From Paenibacillus ginsengarvi (GTDB taxonomy: Bacteria > Bacillota > Bacilli > Paenibacillales > NBRC-103111), in assembly GCF_003626695.1 (NCBI RefSeq), contig NZ_RBAH01000016.1:62001-126000 (forward strand): 64,000 nt of DNA. Direction: 5' to 3'. The position numbers were made by a program, and so were the translations under genes. Of this stretch, positions 48,729-57,670 are shown piece by piece. The notes below the pieces were generated by a model. The model had not been told where the DNA came from. It saw nothing but the letters and a program-made list of their open reading frames with translations, and made no database searches. Every line of letters begins with the position of its first letter. The stretch's first letter is position 1.

Positions 48729-49744
48729 TTGATTCCGAGCCCCGATCTGTAATCGGATGGCGAAATGCCGACGATTTTTTTGAACGTTTTCGTAAAATGC
48801 GGATAATCGTCGTAGCCAACCTCGGCGGCGACGTCAACGATCCGGATGTGCGGCACCGCCAGCAGCTCTTTCGCCCGTTCCATCCGCTTGTGGATGCGGT
48901 ACTTCACGAACGTTTCGTTCGTCATCTTCTTGAACAAAGCGCTGAAGTACGTCGGCGTCAGCCCGACCATCGCCGCAACCTGCTCCAGCGAGATGTCCTG
49001 CGACAGCCTGCTGTCGATATACGCCTTCGCCTCAGCAAGCGGATCGCGAAAATGGCCGGAGCGAATATGCTGCAGCTCGTCCGTCATGCGCAGCAGTCCC
49101 GTTTCGAAGGCGTCCAGCGCCTCCTTGACGCTCGCCGCCTCCATGTAGTCCCGGTTCGGGGCCGGCGCATACTTGCGTTCCTGAAACCGCTTCGCAAGCA
49201 GCGAATGACAGTCGTCGAGAAGCCCCTTCAGCTCGGCGAGCGACATCCCTGCCGATAAGCAGTATTCCCTCCAGCGTTTGGCCAGCTCGACGAGCTGCTC
49301 CTTGCGCAGATTCCAGATGTGCTGCTCCAGTCCGTCTATCCATTCGACATAACGGGAGGGCGGCATATACCCCCGCGAGGGCTCCCGCACAAGCCGGTCG
49401 AAGACGCTGTGCACATCGGACTTCGTAACCGGCTTAAGCAAATAAATTTTCACGCCGAAGGCCATGCACGCCTGCGCATACTCGAAATCGTTGTAGCCGG
49501 ATATGACAACGAGCTTGATGTGCGGATATTCGTGCTGAACGATGCGGCATAGCTCCAGTCCGTCCATCTTCGGCATGCGAATGTCGGTGAGCACGATATC
49601 CGGCTCCTCCGCGCGGATGCGTTCCAGCGCGGCGATTCCGTTCTCGGCCATCGAGATTCGCGCGAAGGGGGGCGTGTACTGCTCCGTCATTTTGACCAGA
49701 CCGTTCCGGATGACAGGTTCGTCGTCTACGACAAGTACGTGCAT
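48725..49744 (-). CDS. YesN-type response regulator (receiver plus AraC domain)
   Basis: A 339-residue regulator with a receiver domain (MHVLVVDDEPVIRNG, phosphoacceptor Asp54 in IVLTDIRMPK, Lys in IYLLKPVTKSD). The C-terminal AraC helix-turn-helix pair is SLEQVAAMVGLTPTYFSALFKKMTNETFVKYRI, then IVDVAAEVGYDDYPHFTKTFKKIVGISP. ATG 49744 (MHVLV) is chosen with CAGGAGG 7 nt upstream. It lies downstream of the GH31 gene, overlaps the kinase by 4 bp, and is expected to control sugar genes with its partner. Confidence 0.92.
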   Translation of the reverse strand: MHVLVVDDEPVIRNGLVKMTEQYTPPFARISMAENGIAALERIRAEEPDIVLTDIRMPKMDGLELCRIVQHEYPHIKLVVISGYNDFEYAQACMAFGVKIYLLKPVTKSDVHSVFDRLVREPSRGYMPPSRYVEWIDGLEQHIWNLRKEQLVELAKRWREYCLSAGMSLAELKGLLDDCHSLLAKRFQERKYAPAPNRDYMEAASVKEALDAFETGLLRMTDELQHIRSGHFRDPLAEAKAYIDSRLSQDISLEQVAAMVGLTPTYFSALFKKMTNETFVKYRIHKRMERAKELLAVPHIRIVDVAAEVGYDDYPHFTKTFKKIVGISPSDYRSGLGIK

Positions 49745-49815
49745 GTTTTTTCCTCCTGAAAATCTTCTTTCCGCAAAAGCTCGCCCTGCTTTGCAAACCG
49801 CAGAGCAAGCCTCCG

Positions 49816-51951
49816 TCATTCGGCCGGAAGCGACGTTTGCGCCAGCTTCCAGCTAACCGGGCCGTATGCGAACGCGGCATCGTCCGGTCCGGACAGCCTG
49901 GCGTCGTAACCGCCGTTCGGCGTCCGGCTTACTGCGGCCGTCCACCAGCCTTTGGCCCCGCGTTCGCAATCCAGCGTTTCCCCGTCGTCGTCATACAGCC
50001 TGCCTACGCCGTCCGCCGTGCCGAAATGGACGAACTGAAGCGGTGTCGTCTCGCCCTTCCTCGGCGCACGGGGCGCGGCCGGAATCGTCGGGATGATCGC
50101 CCCGTCCCGGACGAACACCGGAATATGCGCCAGATCCGCCGACACGCGGACGATACGGCCGCCCTCGTAGCGATCCCCCGTCTCGAAGCCGTACCAGATA
50201 CCGGGAGGCAGCAATACATTGCGCTCTGACTCCCCTTCGAACAGAGGCGCCACGAGCAGCTCGTCTCCGACCATATACTGGTCGTCCCATTCCCGGCTCG
50301 TCCGTTTCCCGTACGCCGCATCGGTCGTATTCAGGATATCCCCCTCGCCAGCAACCGTCCCCCCGGCCTCGGCCCGGGCTATCTCCTCGCGCGACATAAC
50401 GAGCGGCATCGCCCGAAACGGCGGAACGCCTTCCTCCTTGTATCTTGCGAATGCGGTGTACAAATAGGGCAGCAGCCGCATCCTCAGCTTGATATAGTGC
50501 CGGATGATCGGCTCCACTTCCGAGTACGACCACGGCTTCGTCCCGTCTCCCCAAGCATTGAGCATCGCCAGCGGGGAGAAACAAACCGACTGCATCCGTC
50601 TGACCCAATCCTCCGCACTTTTTGCTTTGCGCACTTCCGGCGTCCACAGCAGCCCGCTGAAGGAAGCGTTGCCCAGCGCCCGGATAAACTGCCGGTGATC
50701 GTACAAATCCGAATACAGTACATACGGCATCGGGGAGGCGGCCGCGTTCGAAGCGCGAATCAGCCCGTAAGTACGCCGGTTATGGCTGCGGAACAAATCG
50801 TCCGTCATTTTCTGAAACAGCAGCCCGTACAGCTGCCGCATCCGCTCGCCATCGTGGCCGGACGGGAACGCGGCATGCGCCGGAAACATCCAGGCATTGT
50901 TCGTCAGCTCGCTGCCGTCGCATTCGTCCAGCTTGTAGCCGCTCACACCGATCTCGACGTGGCGTTTGTCGTGCTGCTCCTTGTACAGCGCGGCCGCTTC
51001 CGGAACTGTATAATCCGGCGCCAGGCCGCCCCAAACCGTATGGCTGCCGGATAACGGCTCGAGTTCGGCATACAGCTCGCTGTCCGGCGATACGTACGGG
51101 TGCTCCCACAGATTGATGCGGAAGCCATGCTCGTCCATCTCGCGAACAAACCTCGCGGGATCGGGGAAGCGCGTCTTGTCCCATTCGTAGGTGACCGGGT
51201 AGCTTTTGCTGTGCCAGCCCGGTTCCAATCCGACCACATCGCACGGGTAATCGCGCTTCCGGAATTCCAGCGCCTCCTCCAGCGCTTCCGAGTCGCTGTA
51301 CAGCGTCGGAACGCGATGCCAGAAGCCAAGCCCCCACTTCGGCGGCAGAGCCCCGCCGCCGCAGAACAGATTATACCGGCAAACGGCTTCGCCCAGCGTC
51401 GGTCCGGCGAATACATAAACGTCCGCTCCGTCCGCCGGCAGCACGATTTCCGCACGCGGCGAAACGAGCGTCGCCTTCCATCCTTTCCGTTCGTTGCGAT
51501 CGCGCACCTGGCCGTCCCTCGCATCGCCGCGCTTCATCGTCGAGCCCAGATGCATCGTCACGATAGCCGCGCTGTCCACCAATACGCCGTAACCACGGTC
51601 GCTCGCATAAAACGGCACGGGGGCGTGACTTTCACCCGTATCCTGCTTCGGATCGCTGTTAACGCGCAAATAACGCGTCCGCCCCCGCTGATTCATCCGC
51701 ATAAACTGGAGTCCCGTCCCGTACAGCTTCTCCTCCGCGTCAAGCGGAAAGCTGAGTACGAAGCCCCGGCTCCCATTCTCGTCCAGTCCGATCTCGCTAA
51801 AGTCAAACGGAGGCGGGTTTTGCGGCAGCCGCTCCAGTGCCTCCGTCCGCGGGGAAGCCCCGATCCAGGATAGCGGCGTAAGCCCTTGCGGGCTGCCTAC
51901 CGTCAATCGCCATACGCCGGGCGCTACCGGCATCCATTGCTGCTTGCTCAT
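49816..51951 (-). CDS. Glycoside hydrolase family 31 (alpha-glucosidase/xylosidase type)
   Basis: A 711-residue GH31 enzyme. Marks are LDAEEKLYGTGLQFMRMNQRG and APVPFYASDRGYGVLVDS (N-terminal sandwich), PPKWGLGFWHRVPTLYSDSEALEEA (start of the barrel) and VSGYKLDECDG with the probable nucleophile Asp near residue 340. DLYDHRQFIRALGNASFSGLLWTPEV sits in the acid/base region and RMRLLPYLYTAFARYKEEGVPPFRAMPLV near the end. ATG 51951 (MSKQQW) follows GAGGAGG. No signal peptide, so it is intracellular. It is cotranscribed with an oxidoreductase (upstream) and the YesN/YesM pair (downstream), pointing to regulated use of an alpha-linked sugar. Confidence 0.92.
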   Translation of the reverse strand: MSKQQWMPVAPGVWRLTVGSPQGLTPLSWIGASPRTEALERLPQNPPPFDFSEIGLDENGSRGFVLSFPLDAEEKLYGTGLQFMRMNQRGRTRYLRVNSDPKQDTGESHAPVPFYASDRGYGVLVDSAAIVTMHLGSTMKRGDARDGQVRDRNERKGWKATLVSPRAEIVLPADGADVYVFAGPTLGEAVCRYNLFCGGGALPPKWGLGFWHRVPTLYSDSEALEEALEFRKRDYPCDVVGLEPGWHSKSYPVTYEWDKTRFPDPARFVREMDEHGFRINLWEHPYVSPDSELYAELEPLSGSHTVWGGLAPDYTVPEAAALYKEQHDKRHVEIGVSGYKLDECDGSELTNNAWMFPAHAAFPSGHDGERMRQLYGLLFQKMTDDLFRSHNRRTYGLIRASNAAASPMPYVLYSDLYDHRQFIRALGNASFSGLLWTPEVRKAKSAEDWVRRMQSVCFSPLAMLNAWGDGTKPWSYSEVEPIIRHYIKLRMRLLPYLYTAFARYKEEGVPPFRAMPLVMSREEIARAEAGGTVAGEGDILNTTDAAYGKRTSREWDDQYMVGDELLVAPLFEGESERNVLLPPGIWYGFETGDRYEGGRIVRVSADLAHIPVFVRDGAIIPTIPAAPRAPRKGETTPLQFVHFGTADGVGRLYDDDGETLDCERGAKGWWTAAVSRTPNGGYDARLSGPDDAAFAYGPVSWKLAQTSLPAE

Positions 51952-51993
51952 AGGCGCAGCCTCCTCGTCTATTATCGGCATGTATCGCTAAAG

Positions 51994-52956
51994 CTATATT
52001 ACAGGTAATTCCACCGACGTCCTTGCCCCGGTCCGCGCGGATAACGTGATAAAGTGAACTAGCGCCTGCGTGTTCAAATAGTCCCGCCCGCTCGTCTCCG
52101 CTTCGCGCCCCTCCCGCAGGGCGGCCACAAACTCGCTTAACGAGTCCGCAGCATCCACTCCCGAGAAATCGGCTACGATCTCCGTCCGGCCTTCTCTGGT
52201 GAGATGGATCTCATCGCCTGCAAGCTCAATCGCGCCTTCCGTTCCCTCGATGCGCCAATCGCCGCTCCAGGTCGTTTGCGCGCCTCGGGCCGCGATCGAG
52301 GCGGAGTAGCCGGCCACAACGCCGCCCTCCATCTCGATGATGGCGTGCGCATTCAAGACGGCGCCCTCCTCCGCCCAGCCCCCGGGCGGGTTGTACAGCT
52401 TCGCCTGCACCGCCTTCGCTTCCGCGCCGGTCAAATACCGCAGCAGATCGGCATGGTGAACGCCGATATCGTCCAGCACTTGCACGGTATAATTCCGCTG
52501 AACGTGATGGAAGCGGCAAAAGCGGATATCGATAAACGAAATGGCGCCGATCGCGCCGCTGTCCAAAAGCTGCTTTACTTTGCGGATATGACGGAAGCGG
52601 CGGTAGTTTTCCGCAATCATGAAAGGAATGCTCTCGCGTACCGCCCGCCTCACAATTTGCACGGATTCGCCGTAATCGAACGATATCGGCTTCTCGCACA
52701 AAACGGGCAGTCCCCGGTCGAATGCCATATGGTTGATGGCCGTATGCGCCATCGGCGGCGTCACATTAACAAGGAAATCGGCTTTTTCGCGCTCCAGCGC
52801 CTCCTCAAGCGACGTATAAAACGGGTATGCCGCCCCTTCCAGCATCGACACCCTGCTTGCATCGGACTCCACTACGGCCGCCAGCAGCCCTCTGTCGCGC
52901 AGCCGCTTGTACCAGCCGAAGCCGGCGGCGCCAAGGCCGACCAGTATCGCTTTCAT
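51994..52956 (-). CDS. Gfo/Idh/MocA family oxidoreductase
   Basis: A 320-residue NAD(P)-dependent sugar/inositol-type dehydrogenase. It begins MKAILVGLGAAGFGWYKRL (nucleotide fold), then LVNVTPPMAHTAINHMAFDRGLPVLCEKPISFD near residue 65-100 with the family's EKP motif. YTVQVLDDIGVHHADLLRYLTG near 165 gives the catalytic Asp/His region. ATG 52956 follows GGGGGTG. It is the first gene of the operon with GH31 and YesN/YesM and would act on the released sugar. Confidence 0.88.
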   Translation of the reverse strand: MKAILVGLGAAGFGWYKRLRDRGLLAAVVESDASRVSMLEGAAYPFYTSLEEALEREKADFLVNVTPPMAHTAINHMAFDRGLPVLCEKPISFDYGESVQIVRRAVRESIPFMIAENYRRFRHIRKVKQLLDSGAIGAISFIDIRFCRFHHVQRNYTVQVLDDIGVHHADLLRYLTGAEAKAVQAKLYNPPGGWAEEGAVLNAHAIIEMEGGVVAGYSASIAARGAQTTWSGDWRIEGTEGAIELAGDEIHLTREGRTEIVADFSGVDAADSLSEFVAALREGREAETSGRDYLNTQALVHFITLSARTGARTSVELPVI

Positions 52957-53069
52957 CTCACACACACCCCCAGATTCGATCGTTCGCCGTGCAACCCTCA
53001 TTATCGGCGATCGCAACGAGGTTCGATAGAGAAGCGCTTACGGTAAGTTGTGTTTTTTTACGATTTTAA

Positions 53070-53103
53070 CATAAAACGACTTTCCTTGGTTAAGGAAAGT
53101 CGT
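53070..53103 (-). terminator. Terminator downstream of the cupin gene
   Basis: Perfect 12-bp stem ACGACTTTCCTT / AAGGAAAGTCGT with GGTT loop. On the minus strand it is followed by TTTT and lies 40 bp after the cupin gene stop. Confidence 0.85.
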
Positions 53104-53142
53104 TACTAACGTACCGCTTTGCCGCTGCGCCGCTGCCAGCAT

Positions 53143-53526
53143 TCATTGCTGCGGGCTTTCTCCCTGCAACTGCTGGTCTTTGTGCCGCTGCTTCCCGGCA
53201 TGACACCACAGCGTCACAACCGGATCGTCTTCGCTTGAGATCAAATGATGATCTTCGCCCGGCTCGATAATGTAAACGTCACCGACCGAAACGGGATGAA
53301 ACGCTCCGTTCACTTCCATCGTCCCGCGCCCCTGCAAAATGACGAACGCCTCCCGGTCCTTGTGCACATGGTAATCACGCCCGTCCGGACCGTCGTTCGT
53401 ATGGCTCCTGTCGCCAGGCTTCGCGAACGCGAGACCGCCCGAGCTCAAATAAGCGCCCGGCAGCAAATCTCCGAGAAAATGGCCGTTTTCGCGATCGGCC
53501 AAATCGCTGATCCGCAATTTGATCAT
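53143..53526 (-). CDS. Cupin-domain protein
   Basis: A 127-residue single cupin. The double-stranded beta-helix marks are DGRDYHVHKDREAFVILQGRGTMEVNG, with two metal-type His and Glu, and GDVYIIEPGEDHHLISSEDDP, with the later His. Probably a small-molecule-binding or isomerase-type protein. It is 20 bp downstream of the aldo/keto reductase gene on the same strand and shares its transcript. The last 15 residues (KQRHKDQQLQGESPQQ) look disordered. Function unknown. Confidence 0.82.
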   Translation of the reverse strand: MIKLRISDLADRENGHFLGDLLPGAYLSSGGLAFAKPGDRSHTNDGPDGRDYHVHKDREAFVILQGRGTMEVNGAFHPVSVGDVYIIEPGEDHHLISSEDDPVVTLWCHAGKQRHKDQQLQGESPQQ

Positions 53527-53545
53527 AGGTCCGCCCCTCTCCCGC

Positions 53546-54538
53546 TTATTCGCTCAAAATCCGCTCGATCCGCTCAAGCTCTTCCGCGCCGAAATCCATC
53601 CGCTTTAGCGATCCGATCACGTCCGCGAGCTGCTCCGCCCGGCTGACGCCAACCAAGGCGGATGTGACTCGTCCTTGCCGGAGCACCCAAGCGATCGCCA
53701 TCTGAGCAAGCGTTTGCCCACGCTCTTCCGCCAGCTCGTTCAAGCGCCGGGACTTGCCCAGCTTCTCCTCCGTGATGTCCGACGCATTCAGGAAAACGCT
53801 GTTGCCCGCGGCGCGCGAGTCGGCGGGAATTGACTTCAAGTACCGATCGGTCAGCAGCCCTCTTGCCAGCGGACTATAAGCGATCGAGCCGACTCCCGCT
53901 TCGGCGAGCGTTTGCTGGAGCGCCCCTTCGGGCGACCGCTCGTACATCGAGTAATGCATTTGATGAATGAGGCAAGGCGTTCTTAGGCTGCGAAGTATAT
54001 CGACCGCTTTCTTCGTCTGCTCCGCACCGTAATTCGAGATTCCGACATATAACGCTTTTCCTTGCCGGACCGCCTGATCGAGCGCCTGCATCGTTTCCTC
54101 AAGCGGCGTCTCAGCATCGTAGCGGTGGGAATAATAAATATCGACATACTCCATTCCGAGCCGCTTCAGGCTCTGGTCCAGACTGGACAGCATGCTTTTG
54201 CGCGAGCCTCGCTCGCCGTACGGTCCCGGCCACATCCGGTAACCCGCCTTCGTCGCAACGATCAGCTCGTCCCGATAGGCGGCCAGATCGTGTTTCAGAA
54301 TTCGCCCGAACGTCTCCTCCGCCGATCCCGGCGGCGGCCCGTAATTGTTAGCCAGATCGAAATGCGTGATGCCCGCGTCGAACGCTTTGCGCACGAGCTC
54401 CCGCCCGTTCTCGAAGCTGTCCGAGCCGCCAAAGTTATGCCATAGCCCCAGCGAGAGCGCCGGCAGCTTTAAGCCGCTTTTGCCGCAGCGATTGTAGAGC
54501 ATGTCCGAATACCGGTCTTCCGAAGCCGTATATGCCAC
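53546..54538 (-). CDS. Aldo/keto reductase, YghZ/MgrA type
   Basis: A 330-residue NADPH-dependent reductase close to E. coli YghZ, which reduces L-glyceraldehyde 3-phosphate and methylglyoxal. YNRCGKSGLKLPALSLGLWHNFG, THFDLANNYGPPPGSAEETFGR (catalytic Asp/Tyr), VATKAGYRMWPGPYGE (Lys) and DIYYSHRYD (His) are almost the same as in YghZ. GTG 54538 is chosen because AAAGGTGGG lies 7 nt upstream and it gives the YghZ N-terminus; the longer frame has no good site. Leads the cupin gene. Confidence 0.92.
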   Translation of the reverse strand: MAYTASEDRYSDMLYNRCGKSGLKLPALSLGLWHNFGGSDSFENGRELVRKAFDAGITHFDLANNYGPPPGSAEETFGRILKHDLAAYRDELIVATKAGYRMWPGPYGERGSRKSMLSSLDQSLKRLGMEYVDIYYSHRYDAETPLEETMQALDQAVRQGKALYVGISNYGAEQTKKAVDILRSLRTPCLIHQMHYSMYERSPEGALQQTLAEAGVGSIAYSPLARGLLTDRYLKSIPADSRAAGNSVFLNASDITEEKLGKSRRLNELAEERGQTLAQMAIAWVLRQGRVTSALVGVSRAEQLADVIGSLKRMDFGAEELERIERILSE

Positions 54539-54688
54539 TATCCATCCCACCTTTTCCGTATGTACCCGTTTCATTATAACGAAGTTCCGGGTCCGGCGGG
54601 ATGGCAAAACTTCAGCGTATGCTGTCTTTTTTTGTGTCCGAACGCGCGCGAACCGCGCAGACAAAAGCGCTGCGCGGTTCGGCGGCTA

Positions 54689-56698
54689 CTACAGTTTGAA
54701 AACCCGTATCAGTTCCTTCAGCTCGTTCATCAGCTTGTCCAGCGATTTCGCCGATGCCGCGATGCCCTCCATAATCGCCGACTGCTCCTCGGCCGACGCC
54801 GCAACCGACTGTGAATGCTCCGCCGCTTGCTTCGAGATGCCCACCATCTCCACGATCGACGCCGTGATCTGCTCGCTCCCCGCCGATATTTCCTCGGTTG
54901 TGGCGGACACCTCCTGAATTTGTGCGGACACGTCGCGGACCGAGGAGCGGATCGCCGTAAACGATTGTCCGACCTGCCGCATTTTATCGATGCCTTGGCC
55001 GATCTCCGCGACGTTGCTGCGCATCGAGCCGACCGCTTCACCCGCCGAGCGCTGAATGCGCTGGATCAGCTCGGCTATGCCGGTGACGGATTGCGACGTT
55101 TGCTCGGCCAACTTCTTCACCTCGCTGGCCACAACCGCAAAGCCCCGCCCCTGCTCGCCCGCTCGCGCCGCTTCGATCGAAGCGTTAAGCGACAACAGCG
55201 ACGTCTGATTCGCCAGATTCGAAATGACGTCGACAATGTCGCCGATCTGGTCCGAATAGCTGTACAGTTCTTCCATAACGGCGGACGATTCGCTTGCGAC
55301 CCCGGCAATGACATTCATTTGCTCGATCGCTTGCTGAATATCGATATAGCCGCTCTCCACCTCGGCCGTCACGCTCGATGTCTGGTCGGCCACGATACCC
55401 GAAGACTCGGCGATACGCTTGACGCCGGACGACGTCTCCTCCATCGCCCGCGCCGATTGCTCGGCACCCTGCAACTGGCTCTCCGACCCCGTAGCCACCT
55501 CTTCGATGGCGGCGGCGATCTGCTCGGCGGCCTGAGAGGACTGCTCTGCAGATTGACGCAGTTCCTCCGATGCCGCGGCTACTTGTTCGATGGTGGCGTT
55601 CATGCCCCGCACGATTTCCGCGGTCGATTCGACCATCGCGTTAATGCTCATGCACAGCCGGCCGATCTCATCGCCGGAGCGTACCGGAAGCCGGCTGCTG
55701 AGGTCGCCGGCAGCCACCTGCTGCATAAAGCCGGATACCGTCTCCACCGGTCTGCTGATGGAGCGGGTGACGAGAACAGAAATAACGGCTACTACAATCA
55801 TGATAAGCAGTACAAACAGACCGGCCAGCCGCTGGACCTCCGTTACGCTCGCGTACACTTCGCTCGTCGGAACGGTTACGATCAGTTTCCAGCTCGTATT
55901 CGGAATGGTTATATAAGTAGTAATGACTTCTCGCTTGTCGTCGTTTATGTATGTGACGCTGCCACTGTCTGACCCCACAATCGTCTGGAACGCCTTCTTG
56001 GCGCTGTCCGTCGTTTCATATTCGGCGTATGACTTGCCGATGCGGGCCTGGTCGGGGTGCGTGTAATAGTCGCCCGCGCCCGATACGATATAACCGTAGC
56101 CGGTATCGGCCACTTTGATGCTCGTCGTCAGGCTGGTCAATATATCGGGCGAAAGCGAAGCGCTCACGAGTCCCGCGAACGCGCCCGAATCGTTTAGAAT
56201 CGGCACGTCGATCGGCAGCACGTATTTGTTCGTTTTTTTGCTGATGAGCATATCGGCGATAACCGGCTGCTTCGTTTCCTTCGTCTGTTTGAAATGGTCG
56301 CGGTCGGCGATGTTTATAGCCACATTGGCCGTATCGACGCCGTCGCCGTTCGCATCGATCAAGTTAAACGTAGTGATCTGCTCGTCGCTTTGATCGAGTA
56401 CTTTGAGCAGCGGAATGATTTTCGCCGGCTCCGCGGCACGAAAACCGTTTTGTTTGATGAACGATTGCATGACGCTGATTTTGCTCTGCATCCACTCATC
56501 CAGCCGCGACTTGTTCATTTCCAAAATTTCGCTGACCACCTTATCGTTGTCGGCACGCGTCACCTTGGTGAAGTAACTGATGAAGAACAACGTTGAAGCG
56601 AGTAGTGGAACAAGGGTGAGGAGCAGTATGCCGATGCCGTATTTTTTTCGGATCGACATTTTTCGCAGACCTCGGAATGTGGTGTTGCCAGTAGACAT
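54689..56698 (-). CDS. Methyl-accepting chemotaxis protein (dCache type)
   Basis: A 669-residue chemoreceptor with an N-terminal membrane helix ([23 protein letters not shown]) and an extracellular dCache sensor (about 40-285, with [19 protein letters not shown] and [26 protein letters not shown]). A second helix ([21 protein letters not shown]), HAMP, and a coiled-coil signalling domain follow; its hairpin tip is [55 protein letters not shown] precedes ATG 56698. It sits alone between terminator regions and should recruit CheA/CheW. Ligand unknown; dCache receptors often bind amino acids or organic acids. Confidence 0.93.
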   Translation of the reverse strand: MSTGNTTFRGLRKMSIRKKYGIGILLLTLVPLLASTLFFISYFTKVTRADNDKVVSEILEMNKSRLDEWMQSKISVMQSFIKQNGFRAAEPAKIIPLLKVLDQSDEQITTFNLIDANGDGVDTANVAINIADRDHFKQTKETKQPVIADMLISKKTNKYVLPIDVPILNDSGAFAGLVSASLSPDILTSLTTSIKVADTGYGYIVSGAGDYYTHPDQARIGKSYAEYETTDSAKKAFQTIVGSDSGSVTYINDDKREVITTYITIPNTSWKLIVTVPTSEVYASVTEVQRLAGLFVLLIMIVVAVISVLVTRSISRPVETVSGFMQQVAAGDLSSRLPVRSGDEIGRLCMSINAMVESTAEIVRGMNATIEQVAAASEELRQSAEQSSQAAEQIAAAIEEVATGSESQLQGAEQSARAMEETSSGVKRIAESSGIVADQTSSVTAEVESGYIDIQQAIEQMNVIAGVASESSAVMEELYSYSDQIGDIVDVISNLANQTSLLSLNASIEAARAGEQGRGFAVVASEVKKLAEQTSQSVTGIAELIQRIQRSAGEAVGSMRSNVAEIGQGIDKMRQVGQSFTAIRSSVRDVSAQIQEVSATTEEISAGSEQITASIVEMVGISKQAAEHSQSVAASAEEQSAIMEGIAASAKSLDKLMNELKELIRVFKL

Positions 56699-56856
56699 AA
56701 ATTCCCTCCGTTTTCCAAGTTAGAGTCCACAAAAATAATATCATATTTTGTCGATTTGTAGATTATTTTATCGAAATTTAAATAGCGCTTGTTAAAACAC
56801 GAGAAGGACTAAATACCCATGAACTTACGCCTAATTTTCAGCCACTGGCCTGAAAG

Positions 56857-56896
56857 CAAAAAAGAGCCTTCGCCCTTTACTTTGGGCAAAGACTCT
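56857..56896 (-). terminator. Terminator of the D-amino-acid operon
   Basis: On the minus strand AGAGTCTTTGCCC pairs with GGGCGAAGGCTCT (two mismatches) and is followed by six T, 8 bp after the DUF1294 stop at 56904. Confidence 0.85.
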
Positions 56897-56903
56897 AAAG
56901 CTC

Positions 56904-57176
56904 CTAAACGAACCACTTGATGAACAAACCGATGCAAACGGCATTAAGCGCCAGCAGCGCCGGGATGCCGATCGTAAACGAAGCGTGCTTCGTCTTGTGC
57001 CGGAACGCTCTCATGCCGATCCACGCGCCAGCGGCGCCGCCAAGCGCCGCAATCCCGAACAGCCGCTTCTCCGGCACGCGCCGCTCACGCTTCTTCGCCA
57101 TCAGCTTGTCGTACCCGAACGTGAAAAAGCCGGCCGCATTAATCGCGATCAAATAAATAACGATAGCGATCTTCAT
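56904..57176 (-). CDS. DUF1294 small membrane protein
   Basis: A 90-residue protein with three hydrophobic segments (IAIVIYLIAINAAGFFTF, GIAALGGAAGAWIGM, FTIGIPALLALNAVCIGLFI) and the family's FGYDKLMAKKRERRVPEKRLF loop. Function unknown. It overlaps the RidA-type gene by 4 bp and is the last gene of the operon. Confidence 0.85.
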   Translation of the reverse strand: MKIAIVIYLIAINAAGFFTFGYDKLMAKKRERRVPEKRLFGIAALGGAAGAWIGMRAFRHKTKHASFTIGIPALLALNAVCIGLFIKWFV

Positions 57177-57643
57177 GCTTGTAGCGCCACGACCATTTCC
57201 ACCTCGGTCGAGGAGCCGAGCGGCAGCGTATGGATGCCAAGCGCGGCGCGCGCATGTTTGCCGCTGTCGCCGAACACCTCCACCAACACCTCGCTGGCCG
57301 CGTTCATAATGTCCGGATGTTCGGTCACTTCCTCGGTGCAGCTGAGGTAACCCGTCACCTTCAGCACCTGTTTCACGTTCTCCAGGCCGACTGCGCGGTC
57401 GAGCGCCGTCAGGCAGTTCAGCACCGAAAACGCCGCGGAAAGCTTGCCGTCGGCAATCGATACGTTCGCGCCGATACGCCCTTTGAAGAGCAGCTCGCCG
57501 TCCGAAAACGGCACGTTACCGGATACGTAGACGATAGCTCCGTCCACTCGGACGGGCAGTACGAGCTTCGGCTCTTTTACCGCCGGCGACTCCTTGAAGC
57601 CCAGCCTTTGCTTCACTTGCTCAAATCGTTCTTTGACAGACAT
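57173..57643 (-). CDS. RidA/YjgF-family enamine/imine deaminase-like protein
   Basis: A 156-residue trimer-forming family member. AIVYVSGNVPFSDGELLFKGRIGANVSI and GYLSCTEEVTEHPDIMNAASEVLVEVFGDSGKHARAALGIHTLPLGSSTEVEMVV, with the usual Arg (HARAALG) and Glu (STEVEMV), are seen. RidA proteins hydrolyse 2-aminoacrylate and related enamines released by PLP dehydratases. It lies directly after a PLP enzyme of the D-serine dehydratase type and an N-acyl-D-amino-acid deacylase, which matches that job. Confidence 0.9.
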   Translation of the reverse strand: MSVKERFEQVKQRLGFKESPAVKEPKLVLPVRVDGAIVYVSGNVPFSDGELLFKGRIGANVSIADGKLSAAFSVLNCLTALDRAVGLENVKQVLKVTGYLSCTEEVTEHPDIMNAASEVLVEVFGDSGKHARAALGIHTLPLGSSTEVEMVVALQA

Positions 57644-57670
57644 GGATAATTGCCTCCTTATGGTTTACGT

